Shown here: in pieces, positions 1 to 8,184 of the stretch
Position numbering within the stretch: the first letter of the stretch is position 1
Layout: every line of letters starts with the position of its first letter
Assembly (NCBI GenBank): GCA_038321775.1
Contig: JBBQFI010000011.1
Location: 43,338-107,337 of the forward strand
From: JBBQFI01 sp038321775
Lineage (GTDB): Bacteria; Verrucomicrobiota; Verrucomicrobiia; Chthoniobacterales; UBA10450
DNA length: 64,000 nt
Direction of reading: 5' to 3'
Translations under genes and position numbers: made by a program
Notes under the pieces: model-generated
Database searches by the model: none
What the model saw: the letters and a program-made list of their open reading frames with translations, nothing else
What the model was told of the DNA's origin: nothing

Positions 1-353
1 TCGACTACATCTGCGCATATGGCACCGGTCACCCGATTTTCGACAAGATCGAGCTGTCTATGATTAAGCGGGCTTTCGGAGAACACGCTCGGACAATTCC
101 GATCAGCTCTATTAAAGGAGTTACCGGCAACCCGCTGGCAGCAGCTGGGCCCATGCAACTTATTTCTGCCGGATTGTGTTTTCGGAATAATCTCATTCCG
201 CCGACTGCGAATTGCGAAAACCTCGACAGTGATTGCGATCTGGACATTGTGCGAGGCAGAGCGCGCCGCGCGAAACTGAATCGCATTCTTATAAATGTGC
301 GCGGACTGGGCGGCGGCAACAGCACCATGATCGTGGAACGTGTCATCGAATGA
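1..353 (+). CDS. Beta-ketoacyl synthase-like protein, C-terminal part (partial)
   Basis: The reading frame is open from the window edge and ends at 353. It matches the C-terminal thiolase-fold half of FabF-type ketosynthases: the TGxPLAAAG loop, then PPTANCENLD and a GGGNST glycine loop near the end. In active ketosynthases the two catalytic histidines lie in HGT and TGH motifs. Here the first reads YGTG (about bases 18-29) and the second reads TGNP (about 123-134), so both histidines appear to be replaced, by Tyr and Asn. That suggests a chain-length-factor-like or otherwise non-condensing partner subunit. The nucleophile cysteine region lies outside the window, so this cannot be settled. 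The stop overlaps the start of the next gene (ATGA), so the two are co-transcribed. Family assignment is firm; activity is uncertain. Confidence 0.85.
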   Translation, partial: DYICAYGTGHPIFDKIELSMIKRAFGEHARTIPISSIKGVTGNPLAAAGPMQLISAGLCFRNNLIPPTANCENLDSDCDLDIVRGRARRAKLNRILINVRGLGGGNSTMIVERVIE

Positions 354-2866
354 ATTCCGAAAGCCTCCCTTTATGGTTGGCCCTCTTCACGCAACTAGGT
401 CTGGGTCTGGCGGTTTTTCGCGCGAACTATCGCAACTACGCCAACCAGAGCTTCCTGATTATTTCTCTGTTTATTGTTGGTTGGCTGCTGTCTCTCCAAT
501 TTGCGTTTAATGCAAATCACGCAAGTGAAGCTGAATTCTGGATTCGGACTTCTTCAGCCTGCGGCATTCTAATTGTTAACGGATTTAATCTGGTCCGCGT
601 TGCCATTCTTTATCGGGATGAGGGCTGGAGCAAAATCGGACTACGCTCTGCCCCTTTTGCGGCTCTGAGCTTGCTTGCGATAGCATTTTGTTACACGCAC
701 TGGTTCCTACGATTCGCGCAGTTGCGCCGGGGAGATGCCGAGCAAGGACTTGTTCCGCATCCGGTCTATGGCCCTTTGGGATCTCTATACTTGGCGTTCT
801 TAGGTATCGCGATCCTGATTGTCATCACTCTTTATCTTCTCAATTTGCGGAAGTCGGTCGGCATGCAGCGGGTTGAAATGCAATTTGTCGTCGCAGGCGC
901 CGTTGCGCTTGTTTTGTTAACCATTGCAACCTTCGCGGTTCAGCCCTTTCTCGAGCGGGCTGTTATTGTCCTGCTGGCCCGCGTGAGAGTTGTAGTCTTC
1001 AGTCTTATCATCGCCTACGGCATCGCGACCCGAAAGATCATGGAAGTCGGCACATTCGTTAGGCGCTCTGTTTCCTACGGGTTACTCATCCTCTATCTTA
1101 GCGTTATTTACCTGGGCATCTGGTGGGCATCGGATCATTTGCTTCGCGAATCTCCGTGGCAAAATGTTGTTCCGCACCTTTTGGGTGCACTCGCCGTCGC
1201 GCTTTCCATGGCGCCGGCGCGTGGCGTCTCGAAAAATTTTGCCGACAAATTATTCGTTAACTCTCGCGGTTTGGACTTTCAAGCGACAGTGCGAAAAGCA
1301 GCCGGCATTTTGGATTCGGTTACGACCTTACGCGATTTGCTGGACCGCTTTATGGCCACGACGGCGGAGGCTGTCGGCACCGACCGAGTCGCCATTTTAC
1401 TGCCAGATAAGAATGGATTCAGTCAACGTTACTCCGGTGAAGATCGCATCGGTCTTTCTCTTCCCACTGATCATCCCTTCGTGCTTTATCTGCGAAAGCA
1501 CCACGACCCCATCGTACTCGACGAGTTACACCGCGTGCGCCCGACCTTGGAATTAGATGCCATCATCGAGGAAATGCGCCGATTGAAATTGGCCGCGGCG
1601 ATGGGGATTTTCTCACGTCAGCAGCTCGCCGCCATCATGCTTCTGGGACCGCGACTTTCCGGTGGTATTTACAGCAACACGGTTCAGGACGCACTCCAGG
1701 TACTATGCCGCCAACTCGCCGTCGCGATCGATAATGCTCAACTCTTTACCGAAGTTCAGAACGCAAAAATCTATAACGAAACGCTTCTGCAAAATCTCAC
1801 CACCGGAGTAATCGCCGCGGGAACCGATGAACAGATCACGGTCTTCAATAGTGAAGCCGAGGAAATTTCCGGCTTAAAATCGAGCGACGTACTCGACCAC
1901 TCGTTAGCCCAACTCCCGCCCGGCCTCTGCGACTTGCTGCGTGAAACTCTTCGGTCCGGCCAGCGCCAGGAAAATCGCGAGCTTGTGCTGCAGTCGGATG
2001 ATCGCAGTGTCATCGTCAGGGCGAGCAGTTCCATCTTCCATGGAGAAGACGGAGAAATGCTCGGCGCACTCGTCGTCCTGACGGATATCACAGCGCTAAA
2101 ACGTCTCGAACTTCAAATTCGCCGCAGCGATCGACTCGCTAGCTTGGGCACACTCTCCGCCGGGATGGCGCACGAAATCAAAAACCCTCTTGTCTCGATC
2201 AAAACCTTCGCGCAACTCCTGCCAGAACGTTATCAGGATTCGGATTTTCGCGAGACGTTCTCGAATTTAATTGGTCACGAAATCGACCGGATCGATTCGC
2301 TGGTAAATCAGCTTCTACGTTTCGCTCGGCCGGCCAAACCACTCCTCAAACCGGTGCACGTTCATACAGTTCTGGAAAAATCGCTGCAACTCGTCGGCCA
2401 TCGGTTATATCAGAAAGATATAAAATTGACTCGCGTCTGGGACGCACAAGTCGATACGATCCGTGCGGATGCGGATCAACTGGAGCAAGTTTTCCTGAAT
2501 TTTTTTATCAATGCAATGGACGCAATGAGACGCGGAGGCGAATTAATCGTAGCAACCGATGTGGGAAATCGTCCGGAATGGGTCACGGCCATCGCGCAGT
2601 CGAACGGCGACGGCCACGCACCCGAAGTTTTGCGTATTACAGTACGCGACAATGGTGAAGGCATTCCCGCCGAAAACGTAGCGCATGTATTTGATCCGTT
2701 TTTTACGACCAAAGATTATGGAACCGGTTTGGGACTCTCCGTTGTGCACGGAATCATTCAAGAACATGGAGGGCAGATTGAAGTGGAGAGCGAATTGACC
2801 AAAGGCACAGCTTTCCACATTCTCCTGCCCCTGGTGCGTTTCGAACGTGAGGAGGTGGCGGCATGA
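350..2866 (+). CDS. Membrane-bound sensor histidine kinase (7TM-GAF-PAS-HisKA-HATPase)
   Basis: This is an 838-residue kinase. The start at 350 is chosen because it overlaps the upstream stop as ATGA; an in-frame start at 233 would run deep into the ketosynthase gene. The N-terminal 320 or so residues carry about eight hydrophobic helices. A GAF-like region (about 330-500) and a PAS-like region (about 515-600) follow. The HisKA H-box is AHEIKNPLVSIKTF with phospho-acceptor His608. The HATPase domain has an N-box (FFINAMDAM), a G1 box (DNGEGIP) and a G2 region (GTGLGLSVVHG). Overall architecture resembles PilS/PrsK-type kinases. It is translationally coupled to a second kinase downstream. No response regulator is adjacent; a lone receiver lies at 7022. 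The signal sensed is unknown. Confidence 0.88.
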   Translation: MNSESLPLWLALFTQLGLGLAVFRANYRNYANQSFLIISLFIVGWLLSLQFAFNANHASEAEFWIRTSSACGILIVNGFNLVRVAILYRDEGWSKIGLRSAPFAALSLLAIAFCYTHWFLRFAQLRRGDAEQGLVPHPVYGPLGSLYLAFLGIAILIVITLYLLNLRKSVGMQRVEMQFVVAGAVALVLLTIATFAVQPFLERAVIVLLARVRVVVFSLIIAYGIATRKIMEVGTFVRRSVSYGLLILYLSVIYLGIWWASDHLLRESPWQNVVPHLLGALAVALSMAPARGVSKNFADKLFVNSRGLDFQATVRKAAGILDSVTTLRDLLDRFMATTAEAVGTDRVAILLPDKNGFSQRYSGEDRIGLSLPTDHPFVLYLRKHHDPIVLDELHRVRPTLELDAIIEEMRRLKLAAAMGIFSRQQLAAIMLLGPRLSGGIYSNTVQDALQVLCRQLAVAIDNAQLFTEVQNAKIYNETLLQNLTTGVIAAGTDEQITVFNSEAEEISGLKSSDVLDHSLAQLPPGLCDLLRETLRSGQRQENRELVLQSDDRSVIVRASSSIFHGEDGEMLGALVVLTDITALKRLELQIRRSDRLASLGTLSAGMAHEIKNPLVSIKTFAQLLPERYQDSDFRETFSNLIGHEIDRIDSLVNQLLRFARPAKPLLKPVHVHTVLEKSLQLVGHRLYQKDIKLTRVWDAQVDTIRADADQLEQVFLNFFINAMDAMRRGGELIVATDVGNRPEWVTAIAQSNGDGHAPEVLRITVRDNGEGIPAENVAHVFDPFFTTKDYGTGLGLSVVHGIIQEHGGQIEVESELTKGTAFHILLPLVRFEREEVAA
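1056..1064 (+). repeat. First of about 32 copies of the dispersed word TCGTTAGGC
   Basis: Plus-strand copies start at 1056, 2909, 4114, 5884, 13919, 21950, 29387, 33501, 39767, 40563, 51427, 52460, 56914, 57534, 60227, 62477, 63218 and 63242. Minus-strand copies (GCCTAACGA) start at 5390, 15813, 19755, 27601, 28538, 31092, 35082, 39302, 40768, 42366, 51077, 51402, 59404 and 60262. The base before the word is C in 18, T in 8, G in 6 and never A. Near matches lacking the last base occur at about 10380, 23968, 34074, 35627 and 54853. See findings. Confidence 0.85.
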
Positions 2867-4869
2867 ATCTGTCCCCCGTCGCGATTCTCTATAGCCAGGA
2901 TCAAGAACTCGTTAGGCGGGTAAAGGCCTTCCTGCGCATGATGGGCCAGGTCCGTCATGTGGCGGACCCGGATCGCCTCGATGCTGTTTTGCAGCAAACC
3001 GGTCCTGCCCTGGCCTTGATCGATCTTCGCGCAAAAGAAGGGCGTGAGCTTGTCGACCAAATCCAAAAGGATTGGCCTGAAGTGCTGATCATTGCCCTGG
3101 GCGCACCGCATTCCGATCCGTTACGCGAAGCAGAAGAAGCAGGTATTTATGCCGCCGAAGATTTGCAACTTGATCGCAATCGTTTTCAATCGCTGGTCGG
3201 ACGCGCTTTCGATTTACTGCGTGCCATGCAGGAAAATCGTGAACTGCGCGAACAATCCGGACCAAGTCGCGAACCGATCGCGACACCTCCATCTCGCCTG
3301 GATATGATCTCAGAAAGACACCCCAACCCATCCCTGCAAATGATGCGTTTCGGACGCGCTTTCCGCCGCGTCGACGATGTCAAAGCCTTGCTCGAAAATG
3401 TCGTGGAGGGCGCAGCGGAAGCTGCCGCCGTCAGTCGCGTCGGTATTTTTTCCCATATCCGGCAGGGCGATCGATATCGCTTGCGTGCGGGCTTGCGCTG
3501 TTTGCCGGAGACGGAAGAGCTTGAATTCGGTGACCGTGATCCCTTGGTCCGTTGGTTCGAACTTCATGCGCACCTCATCAGTCGCGCAAATCTTTCACAG
3601 ACGGTCGATCCGGCACAACGCGCATTGCTGCGCCGTGCGCTCGATAGCTTCGGTGCGGAAGTGATTGTGCCGCTTTACGCGCGCGGTCGCATCATCGGTT
3701 GGATTTTCTTTGGCTACCACGTCACCGGACAACCTTTCACTTATTCCGATTTGGAAGGTCTCATGATGCTCACCGAGCAAATCTCGACGGTGCTTGAGAA
3801 TGCGCTTCTCTACGAAGAAGTCACTGTTCAAAAAACGCTGGCCGAAACACTGCTGAAAGCAATTCCCGTCGGTATTGTGGCGACTGACGAAGACGGCGTC
3901 GTCCGTTGGTTCAGTCCTGCAGCGGAACAAATTCTCGGAGCTGCCGCCTCGGACGTTATTAATAAGCCCGTGGAAGCCGCCGGCAGTAACCTCGCTTCGT
4001 TGATGCGCGAAACACTCGACGCGAAATCGAACCTGGCCGCACAACAATGGACTGATCCGACAACGCAACGCTCTCTTTTGGTCGAAACACGACGTCTCGC
4101 GGATCAACGCGCCTCGTTAGGCGCAGTCGCAGTGGTGCAGGATTTGACCGTAGAGGAGAACTTGCGGCAAAAGCAGGATCTGCTCGACCGGTCAACTTTT
4201 TGGACCGATCTCGCCGCGAGCATGTCCCATGAGATCCGCAATCCGCTCGTCGCGATAAAAACCTTCGCGCAACTGTTGCCCGAACGTTTCGACGACGCAG
4301 ATTTCCGCAAAGATTTCAACGAAATCGTCGTTCAGGAGATCGATCGTCTCGACAAGATCATTACGCAGATCAACGACTTCGCGCATCCACCTGAGTTAGT
4401 GATGAAATCGGTCGATCTACGCGGAACGGTCGAAAAGGCTGTTGAAATTGCGAAATCGCGCACCCGCACCAACGGCGCGTCCATCGAAACGGAGATGCCT
4501 AACGACTTGCCGAAAGTTTGGGGCGATGAATCTGCGCTCACGGAAGCATTCGCGCAGATAGTGGCAAATGCGGCCGAAGCCACTTCGGGGTTGCATCAGG
4601 GCCGCATTACCCTCGCCGTCAAACAGGTGCGAAACGGCGAATCCAGCGATGGCATCGTTGTCACGGTGAACGATAATGGCAGTGGCATCGCGCCCGATCT
4701 ACGCGACAAAATCTTCTCGCCCTTCTGCACGACCAAAGCTCGTGGAATGGGACTCGGCTTGTCTATCGTCAAACGCACGATTTTCGATCACAATGGCCGG
4801 GTTGATATCGATTCGAATCCGCAGGGCACGCGCGTGAGCGTGATTCTGCCTACAACTCCGAATAACTGA
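2863..4869 (+). CDS. Soluble sensor histidine kinase with N-terminal receiver-like, GAF and PAS domains
   Basis: This 668-residue protein overlaps the previous kinase gene by four bases (ATGA). Residues 1-125 resemble a response-regulator receiver (hydrophobic strand ILYS, ALIDLRAKEG near residue 50), but the conserved Lys and the paired N-terminal acidic residues are not clear, so it may be degenerate. A GAF domain follows (about 165-320), then a short PAS (about 330-435). The H-box is SHEIRNPLVAIKTF with His456, and the ATPase domain has NDNGSGIAP and GMGLGLSIVKR. The H-box context (IKTFAQLLPERF) is nearly the same as in the upstream kinase, so the pair probably arose by duplication of the kinase core with different sensory ends. 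It has no membrane helix. Confidence 0.88.
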   Translation: MNLSPVAILYSQDQELVRRVKAFLRMMGQVRHVADPDRLDAVLQQTGPALALIDLRAKEGRELVDQIQKDWPEVLIIALGAPHSDPLREAEEAGIYAAEDLQLDRNRFQSLVGRAFDLLRAMQENRELREQSGPSREPIATPPSRLDMISERHPNPSLQMMRFGRAFRRVDDVKALLENVVEGAAEAAAVSRVGIFSHIRQGDRYRLRAGLRCLPETEELEFGDRDPLVRWFELHAHLISRANLSQTVDPAQRALLRRALDSFGAEVIVPLYARGRIIGWIFFGYHVTGQPFTYSDLEGLMMLTEQISTVLENALLYEEVTVQKTLAETLLKAIPVGIVATDEDGVVRWFSPAAEQILGAAASDVINKPVEAAGSNLASLMRETLDAKSNLAAQQWTDPTTQRSLLVETRRLADQRASLGAVAVVQDLTVEENLRQKQDLLDRSTFWTDLAASMSHEIRNPLVAIKTFAQLLPERFDDADFRKDFNEIVVQEIDRLDKIITQINDFAHPPELVMKSVDLRGTVEKAVEIAKSRTRTNGASIETEMPNDLPKVWGDESALTEAFAQIVANAAEATSGLHQGRITLAVKQVRNGESSDGIVVTVNDNGSGIAPDLRDKIFSPFCTTKARGMGLGLSIVKRTIFDHNGRVDIDSNPQGTRVSVILPTTPNN

Positions 4870-4925
4870 AAGCTTGCGCGAAATTTTCCGCGAGCTAAGT
4901 CAACAGATCGGCAAATTATTTTACC

Positions 4926-5879
4926 ATGATCGTCACGACCGCGCAGCTCTATAAGGTTGCCTACGGCAAGTTCGCCGTCGGGGCCTACAATATTAATAAC
5001 ATGGAGCAGCTGCTCGGCTTGTTCCGTGGCAATGTCCAAAGTCACGCTCCATTTATCATTCAGCTGTCCAAAGGAGCGCGCAGTTATGCGGACAAGCGGA
5101 TGCTCGAGGCAATGATCCGCACGGCTGAGGAAATTTTTCCCGAAGCGATTTTTGCTGTCCATCTCGATCATGGTGATGAAGAAACCTGCTACGACTGCAT
5201 CGACTCGGGCTTTTACAGCTCGGTCATGATCGATGCGAGCCATGAAGAGTTTGAAGAAAACATCGCGATTACGAAACGCGTGGTGGATCGCGCTCACGCC
5301 AAGGGAATCAGCGTCGAAGCAGAGCTGGGTCGGCTTGGCGGCGTGGAGGAAGATATTAAAGTCGACGAAGGCAATGCCTGCCTAACGAATCCGGATGAAG
5401 CGGTCGAGTTCGTCAAACGCACCGGCTGCGATTCGCTCGCTGCCGCCATCGGCACAAGTCACGGCGCTTACAAATTCAAGGGAAAACAGGGACTGCATTT
5501 CAATGTCATTGAGGCAATCGGCAAAAAAATTCCCGGCACACCGATCGTGATGCATGGCAGCTCAAGTGTTCCGGTGGAAGAGGTGCAGCGAATCAACGCC
5601 GCGGGAGGAAAGCTCGATCCCTCTGCGCGCGGCGTTGACGAAAATGAATATTTACCGGCCGCGAAACTGGGCGTCACCAAAGTCAATATCGATACGGATG
5701 GGCGTCTGGTCTGGACGCGTGTCCATCGTGAATTTTTCCGCGACAAACCCAGCGAATTTGATTTCCGCCCGCCCGGAAAAATTTTCGTTCAGGAATACGC
5801 AAATTTTATCGCGCACAAGAACGAGAAGCTCGGCTCGGCCGGACAACTCGAAGCCATACGCGCGAGCGTAAAGAAGTAA
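4926..5879 (+). CDS. fba: Class II fructose-1,6-bisphosphate aldolase
   Basis: This glycolytic and gluconeogenic enzyme cleaves fructose 1,6-bisphosphate to dihydroxyacetone phosphate and glyceraldehyde 3-phosphate, using zinc. The 317-residue protein shows the class II signatures: FAVHLDHGD with the zinc-binding His, the SVEAELGRLGG segment, AIGTSHGAYK, the VMHGSSSVP zinc-site His, and VNIDTDGRL for phosphate and substrate binding. It starts at 4926 with ATG after a 56-base gap from the kinases and is probably its own transcript. A copy of the dispersed TCGTTAGGC word lies inside the gene (5390-5398, minus) and another just after its stop (5884-5892). Confidence 0.95.
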   Translation: MIVTTAQLYKVAYGKFAVGAYNINNMEQLLGLFRGNVQSHAPFIIQLSKGARSYADKRMLEAMIRTAEEIFPEAIFAVHLDHGDEETCYDCIDSGFYSSVMIDASHEEFEENIAITKRVVDRAHAKGISVEAELGRLGGVEEDIKVDEGNACLTNPDEAVEFVKRTGCDSLAAAIGTSHGAYKFKGKQGLHFNVIEAIGKKIPGTPIVMHGSSSVPVEEVQRINAAGGKLDPSARGVDENEYLPAAKLGVTKVNIDTDGRLVWTRVHREFFRDKPSEFDFRPPGKIFVQEYANFIAHKNEKLGSAGQLEAIRASVKK

Positions 5880-5913
5880 TTACTCGTTAGGCGATTCATC
5901 GCCTTCTTCATTT

Positions 5914-6927
5914 GTGACATTCACACTTCAGGAACTCGCGGCCATGTCGGGCGGTGAGTTGCTCGGCGATCCGACAGTTACTATTACTGGTGCGGCGTCG
6001 CTCACCGAAGCCAACGACGGCGAAGTAACATTTCTCGGTAACCGCCGTTACTTGCCGCTGCTTCGAAAATCGCAGGCTTCGGCTGCTTTCGTTCCGGAAG
6101 ATTTTTCCGAGGATATTTCACCGGCTCAAATTCGCGTGGCCAATCCCGCGAGATCTTTCGAACAGCTCGTCCTGAAGCTCGCACCTAAACCGATCGCTTT
6201 CGCACCCGGCGTTCACGAAAGCGCAATCATCGCTGCGAATGCGAAACTCGGCGCGCGCGTTTCCATTCAGCCGCACGTCGTCATCGAATCCGGCGTCACG
6301 GTGGGTGACGACACGGTCATTGGAGCAGGAAGTTACGTCGGCCATGAAACGGTTGTCGGTGCGAACTGTTTGATTTATCCCAACGTAACAATTCGCGAAC
6401 GCACTGTGATTGGAACCCGCGTGATCATTCACAGCGGTGTTGTCATCGGCGCGGATGGTTTTGGATTTGAACCGCGAGACGGCAAAAACGAAAAGGTTCC
6501 GCAGGTCGGGATTGTGCAGATTGATGACGACGTCGAAATCGGCGCGAACACTACGATCGACCGCGCCCGCTTTGGACGGACGTGGATTCAGCAGGGCGTC
6601 AAAATCGACAATTTAGTGCAGGTAGCGCACAACGTTGTCATCGGAAGGAACTCTATGATCGCGGCGCAAACTGGGATCGCAGGCAGTGTCCGGATCGGCA
6701 AAGAGGTTCTGGTAGGCGGGCAGGCCGGCATTATCGGCCACATCGAGATCGGTGATAAGACGATGATTGGCGCCCAGAGCGGCATTTCGAAAAATATCGA
6801 AGGTGGAATTTGGTGGGCCACGCCGGCCGTGCCGCTCGACGAAGCGAAACAGCATTTGGCCTGGGTGCGTCGCCTCGGGAAGCTTTTTGACCGGGTGAAG
6901 AAAGTCGAAGATCAGTTGGGGAGATAG
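5914..6927 (+). CDS. lpxD: UDP-3-O-acylglucosamine N-acyltransferase
   Basis: LpxD transfers the second 3-hydroxyacyl chain to UDP-3-O-acylglucosamine in lipid A synthesis. The 337-residue length is typical. An N-terminal LpxD domain (about residues 1-100, TFTLQELAAMSGGELLGD) precedes a long run of hexapeptide repeats forming the left-handed beta-helix (about 105-290), with the VAHNVVIGRN segment carrying the catalytic His. A C-terminal helix ends in KKVEDQLGR. The start is a GTG at 5914. It shows that the organism makes lipid A. No other lpx genes are next to it. Confidence 0.95.
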   Translation: MTFTLQELAAMSGGELLGDPTVTITGAASLTEANDGEVTFLGNRRYLPLLRKSQASAAFVPEDFSEDISPAQIRVANPARSFEQLVLKLAPKPIAFAPGVHESAIIAANAKLGARVSIQPHVVIESGVTVGDDTVIGAGSYVGHETVVGANCLIYPNVTIRERTVIGTRVIIHSGVVIGADGFGFEPRDGKNEKVPQVGIVQIDDDVEIGANTTIDRARFGRTWIQQGVKIDNLVQVAHNVVIGRNSMIAAQTGIAGSVRIGKEVLVGGQAGIIGHIEIGDKTMIGAQSGISKNIEGGIWWATPAVPLDEAKQHLAWVRRLGKLFDRVKKVEDQLGR

Positions 6928-7021
6928 CTCCGGCTGGCGACTGAAGAGCGCGAATTTCCGGAGGCGGAAAACTTGGCAAGGTTAGTGCTTATACTGTTTA
7001 TGGCAATTATAAGCCGCACCA

Positions 7022-7468
7022 ATGATGAAACCGGCCATTCGCGAACGCGCAGAATTCCTGATTATCGATGATGACCCATCGATCGCTAAATTTCTTGTCA
7101 CTTATCTCCGCCAAAAGGGTCATACCTGCGATTCCCTAACAGACGGATTCCAAACCGCAGCGTGGCTGGAACGACGCGATTGCGATGTCGTCATCGTCGA
7201 TCTCAAGATGCCCAAGGTAGATGGCATATCGCTGATCTCTTTCATTCGCGAAATCAACCAAAAGCTCCCGATTATTGTCTTTACCGGAGTTGGCTACGAT
7301 GAAGAGCGCATGCACGCCGCCCTCCGCGCGGGCGCAAACGGATACGTCAGTAAGAATTTGCCCATCGAACAACTCTATTGCGTCCTTTCGCGGGTGCTCG
7401 CCACCTGCCAGCAACGCGCGCGACGTGAGGCAGTGACTCCGCAGCCCACGTTGATGGGCGTCGCGTAA
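7022..7468 (+). CDS. Stand-alone response-regulator receiver protein
   Basis: This 148-residue single-domain receiver has the acidic cluster IIDDDP (16-18), phospho-acceptor Asp60 in VDLKMP, Thr88 in VFTG and Lys111 in VSKN. There is no output domain; the C-terminal 25 residues look disordered. ATG at 7022 is followed by another ATG at 7025, and either could be used. It may relay phosphate from one of the kinases at 350-4869 or act as a CheY-like switch for the pilus motor, but both ideas are inference. The upstream region contains the box TTTATGGCAATTATA (6997-7011), which resembles one at 32887. Confidence 0.9.
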   Translation: MMKPAIRERAEFLIIDDDPSIAKFLVTYLRQKGHTCDSLTDGFQTAAWLERRDCDVVIVDLKMPKVDGISLISFIREINQKLPIIVFTGVGYDEERMHAALRAGANGYVSKNLPIEQLYCVLSRVLATCQQRARREAVTPQPTLMGVA

Positions 7469-7476
7469 GCAGACGT

Positions 7477-7875
7477 TTAACGCGCCTCGGCCAACAGGCC
7501 GCGCAATCCTTCGGGCGAAATACAGTCGGCTCCGAACGCATTCGCTGTCAGCTCTTCAAGGTGATCGCTCGTCGCAACAGTTACGCGAAATTGCGACGCG
7601 TACTTGCTAACCAAACGTTCGATCACAGAATCGGCCGTCCGGCCGGTGCGCGAATAAAAGATCTGGATTTCGCCCGGATCAGAGAATTCGCTGGTCGTCG
7701 GACCCTTGCCGTCAAAAACGACGACCGTGTGAACTCCTGTCCAGTCCTGGTAATCGCGCAATTTTTTTATGAGGGCTTCGCGTCCCAGCGAGGTGCGCCG
7801 CTCATGTAGTTTGCGCAATTCCGGCCAGGCGAAAATGATGCTGTGTCCATCGACAATGAGATAATCCGATCGCAT
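7477..7875 (-). CDS. YacP/Rae1-like NYN-domain protein
   Basis: The 132-residue protein begins YLIVDGHSIIFAWPEL, typical of the NYN (PIN-like) fold of YacP/Rae1 endoribonucleases. The conserved acidic positions are visible: VDGHSII, VVVFDGKG, TADSVIERL and VATSDHLE. In Firmicutes the family member Rae1 cleaves mRNA in the ribosomal A site. Whether this shorter version does the same is unknown. It lies just downstream of the small basic protein gene on the same strand, separated by 42 bases, so the two are probably co-transcribed. It is convergent with the receiver gene. Confidence 0.8.
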   Translation of the reverse strand: MRSDYLIVDGHSIIFAWPELRKLHERRTSLGREALIKKLRDYQDWTGVHTVVVFDGKGPTTSEFSDPGEIQIFYSRTGRTADSVIERLVSKYASQFRVTVATSDHLEELTANAFGADCISPEGLRGLLAEAR

Positions 7876-7917
7876 CGCTGCGGGATTGTTGTCGGCAAAA
7901 GCTGCTGATGCGAACTA

Positions 7918-8061
7918 TTAGGTCTTCGAAGCGGCCGGCGTTTGCTTCTTCGCTTTTGCGCGTGGCACTTCGCGCGGAGCAGTCCGCGATCCAGCCTTCT
8001 TGCGATCGAGATAAGCTTGACGCCGTTTCCGCTTGGTCCTGACGCGATGTTGCTGTCCCAT
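7918..8061 (-). CDS. Very small basic protein (47 residues)
   Basis: The reading frame encodes 47 residues, about one third of them Lys or Arg, starting MGQQHRVRTKRKRRQAYLDR. It has a clear Shine-Dalgarno (AGGAG about seven bases before the ATG), better than most genes here, which supports it as real. The N-terminus resembles short basic proteins I know from Verrucomicrobiota and relatives. The composition suggests RNA, ribosome or DNA binding. It probably forms an operon with the NYN nuclease gene downstream. A ten-base palindrome TCCCATGGGA covers the start codon. Its function is unknown. Confidence 0.65.
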   Translation of the reverse strand: MGQQHRVRTKRKRRQAYLDRKKAGSRTAPREVPRAKAKKQTPAASKT

Positions 8062-8184
8062 GGGAACGCTCCTATAGGGTCGGAGCGACATTGGCGCAAC
8101 GGAAATCGCAGACCCATCAAACTCTCAGGCGCTAAGAAATGAGAGTTGCTAATTTGTTCATTTTCCAATTATAAACAGACCCCC

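Noticed and set aside
233..349. Upstream extension of the first histidine kinase
   Set aside because: It overlaps the ketosynthase end; the ATG at 350 overlaps the stop as ATGA and gives a normal membrane N-terminus.
350..4869. CRISPR, phage or defence cluster anywhere in the window
   Set aside because: No direct-repeat arrays, cas-like or known defence motifs were seen; the only mobile remains are the tRNA-Arg scar and the palindromic repeats.
7477..8061. Toxin-antitoxin pair formed by the NYN/PIN-like protein and the small basic protein
   Set aside because: The small protein is far more basic than usual antitoxins and the NYN protein resembles YacP/Rae1 rather than VapC; a housekeeping RNA role is likelier.
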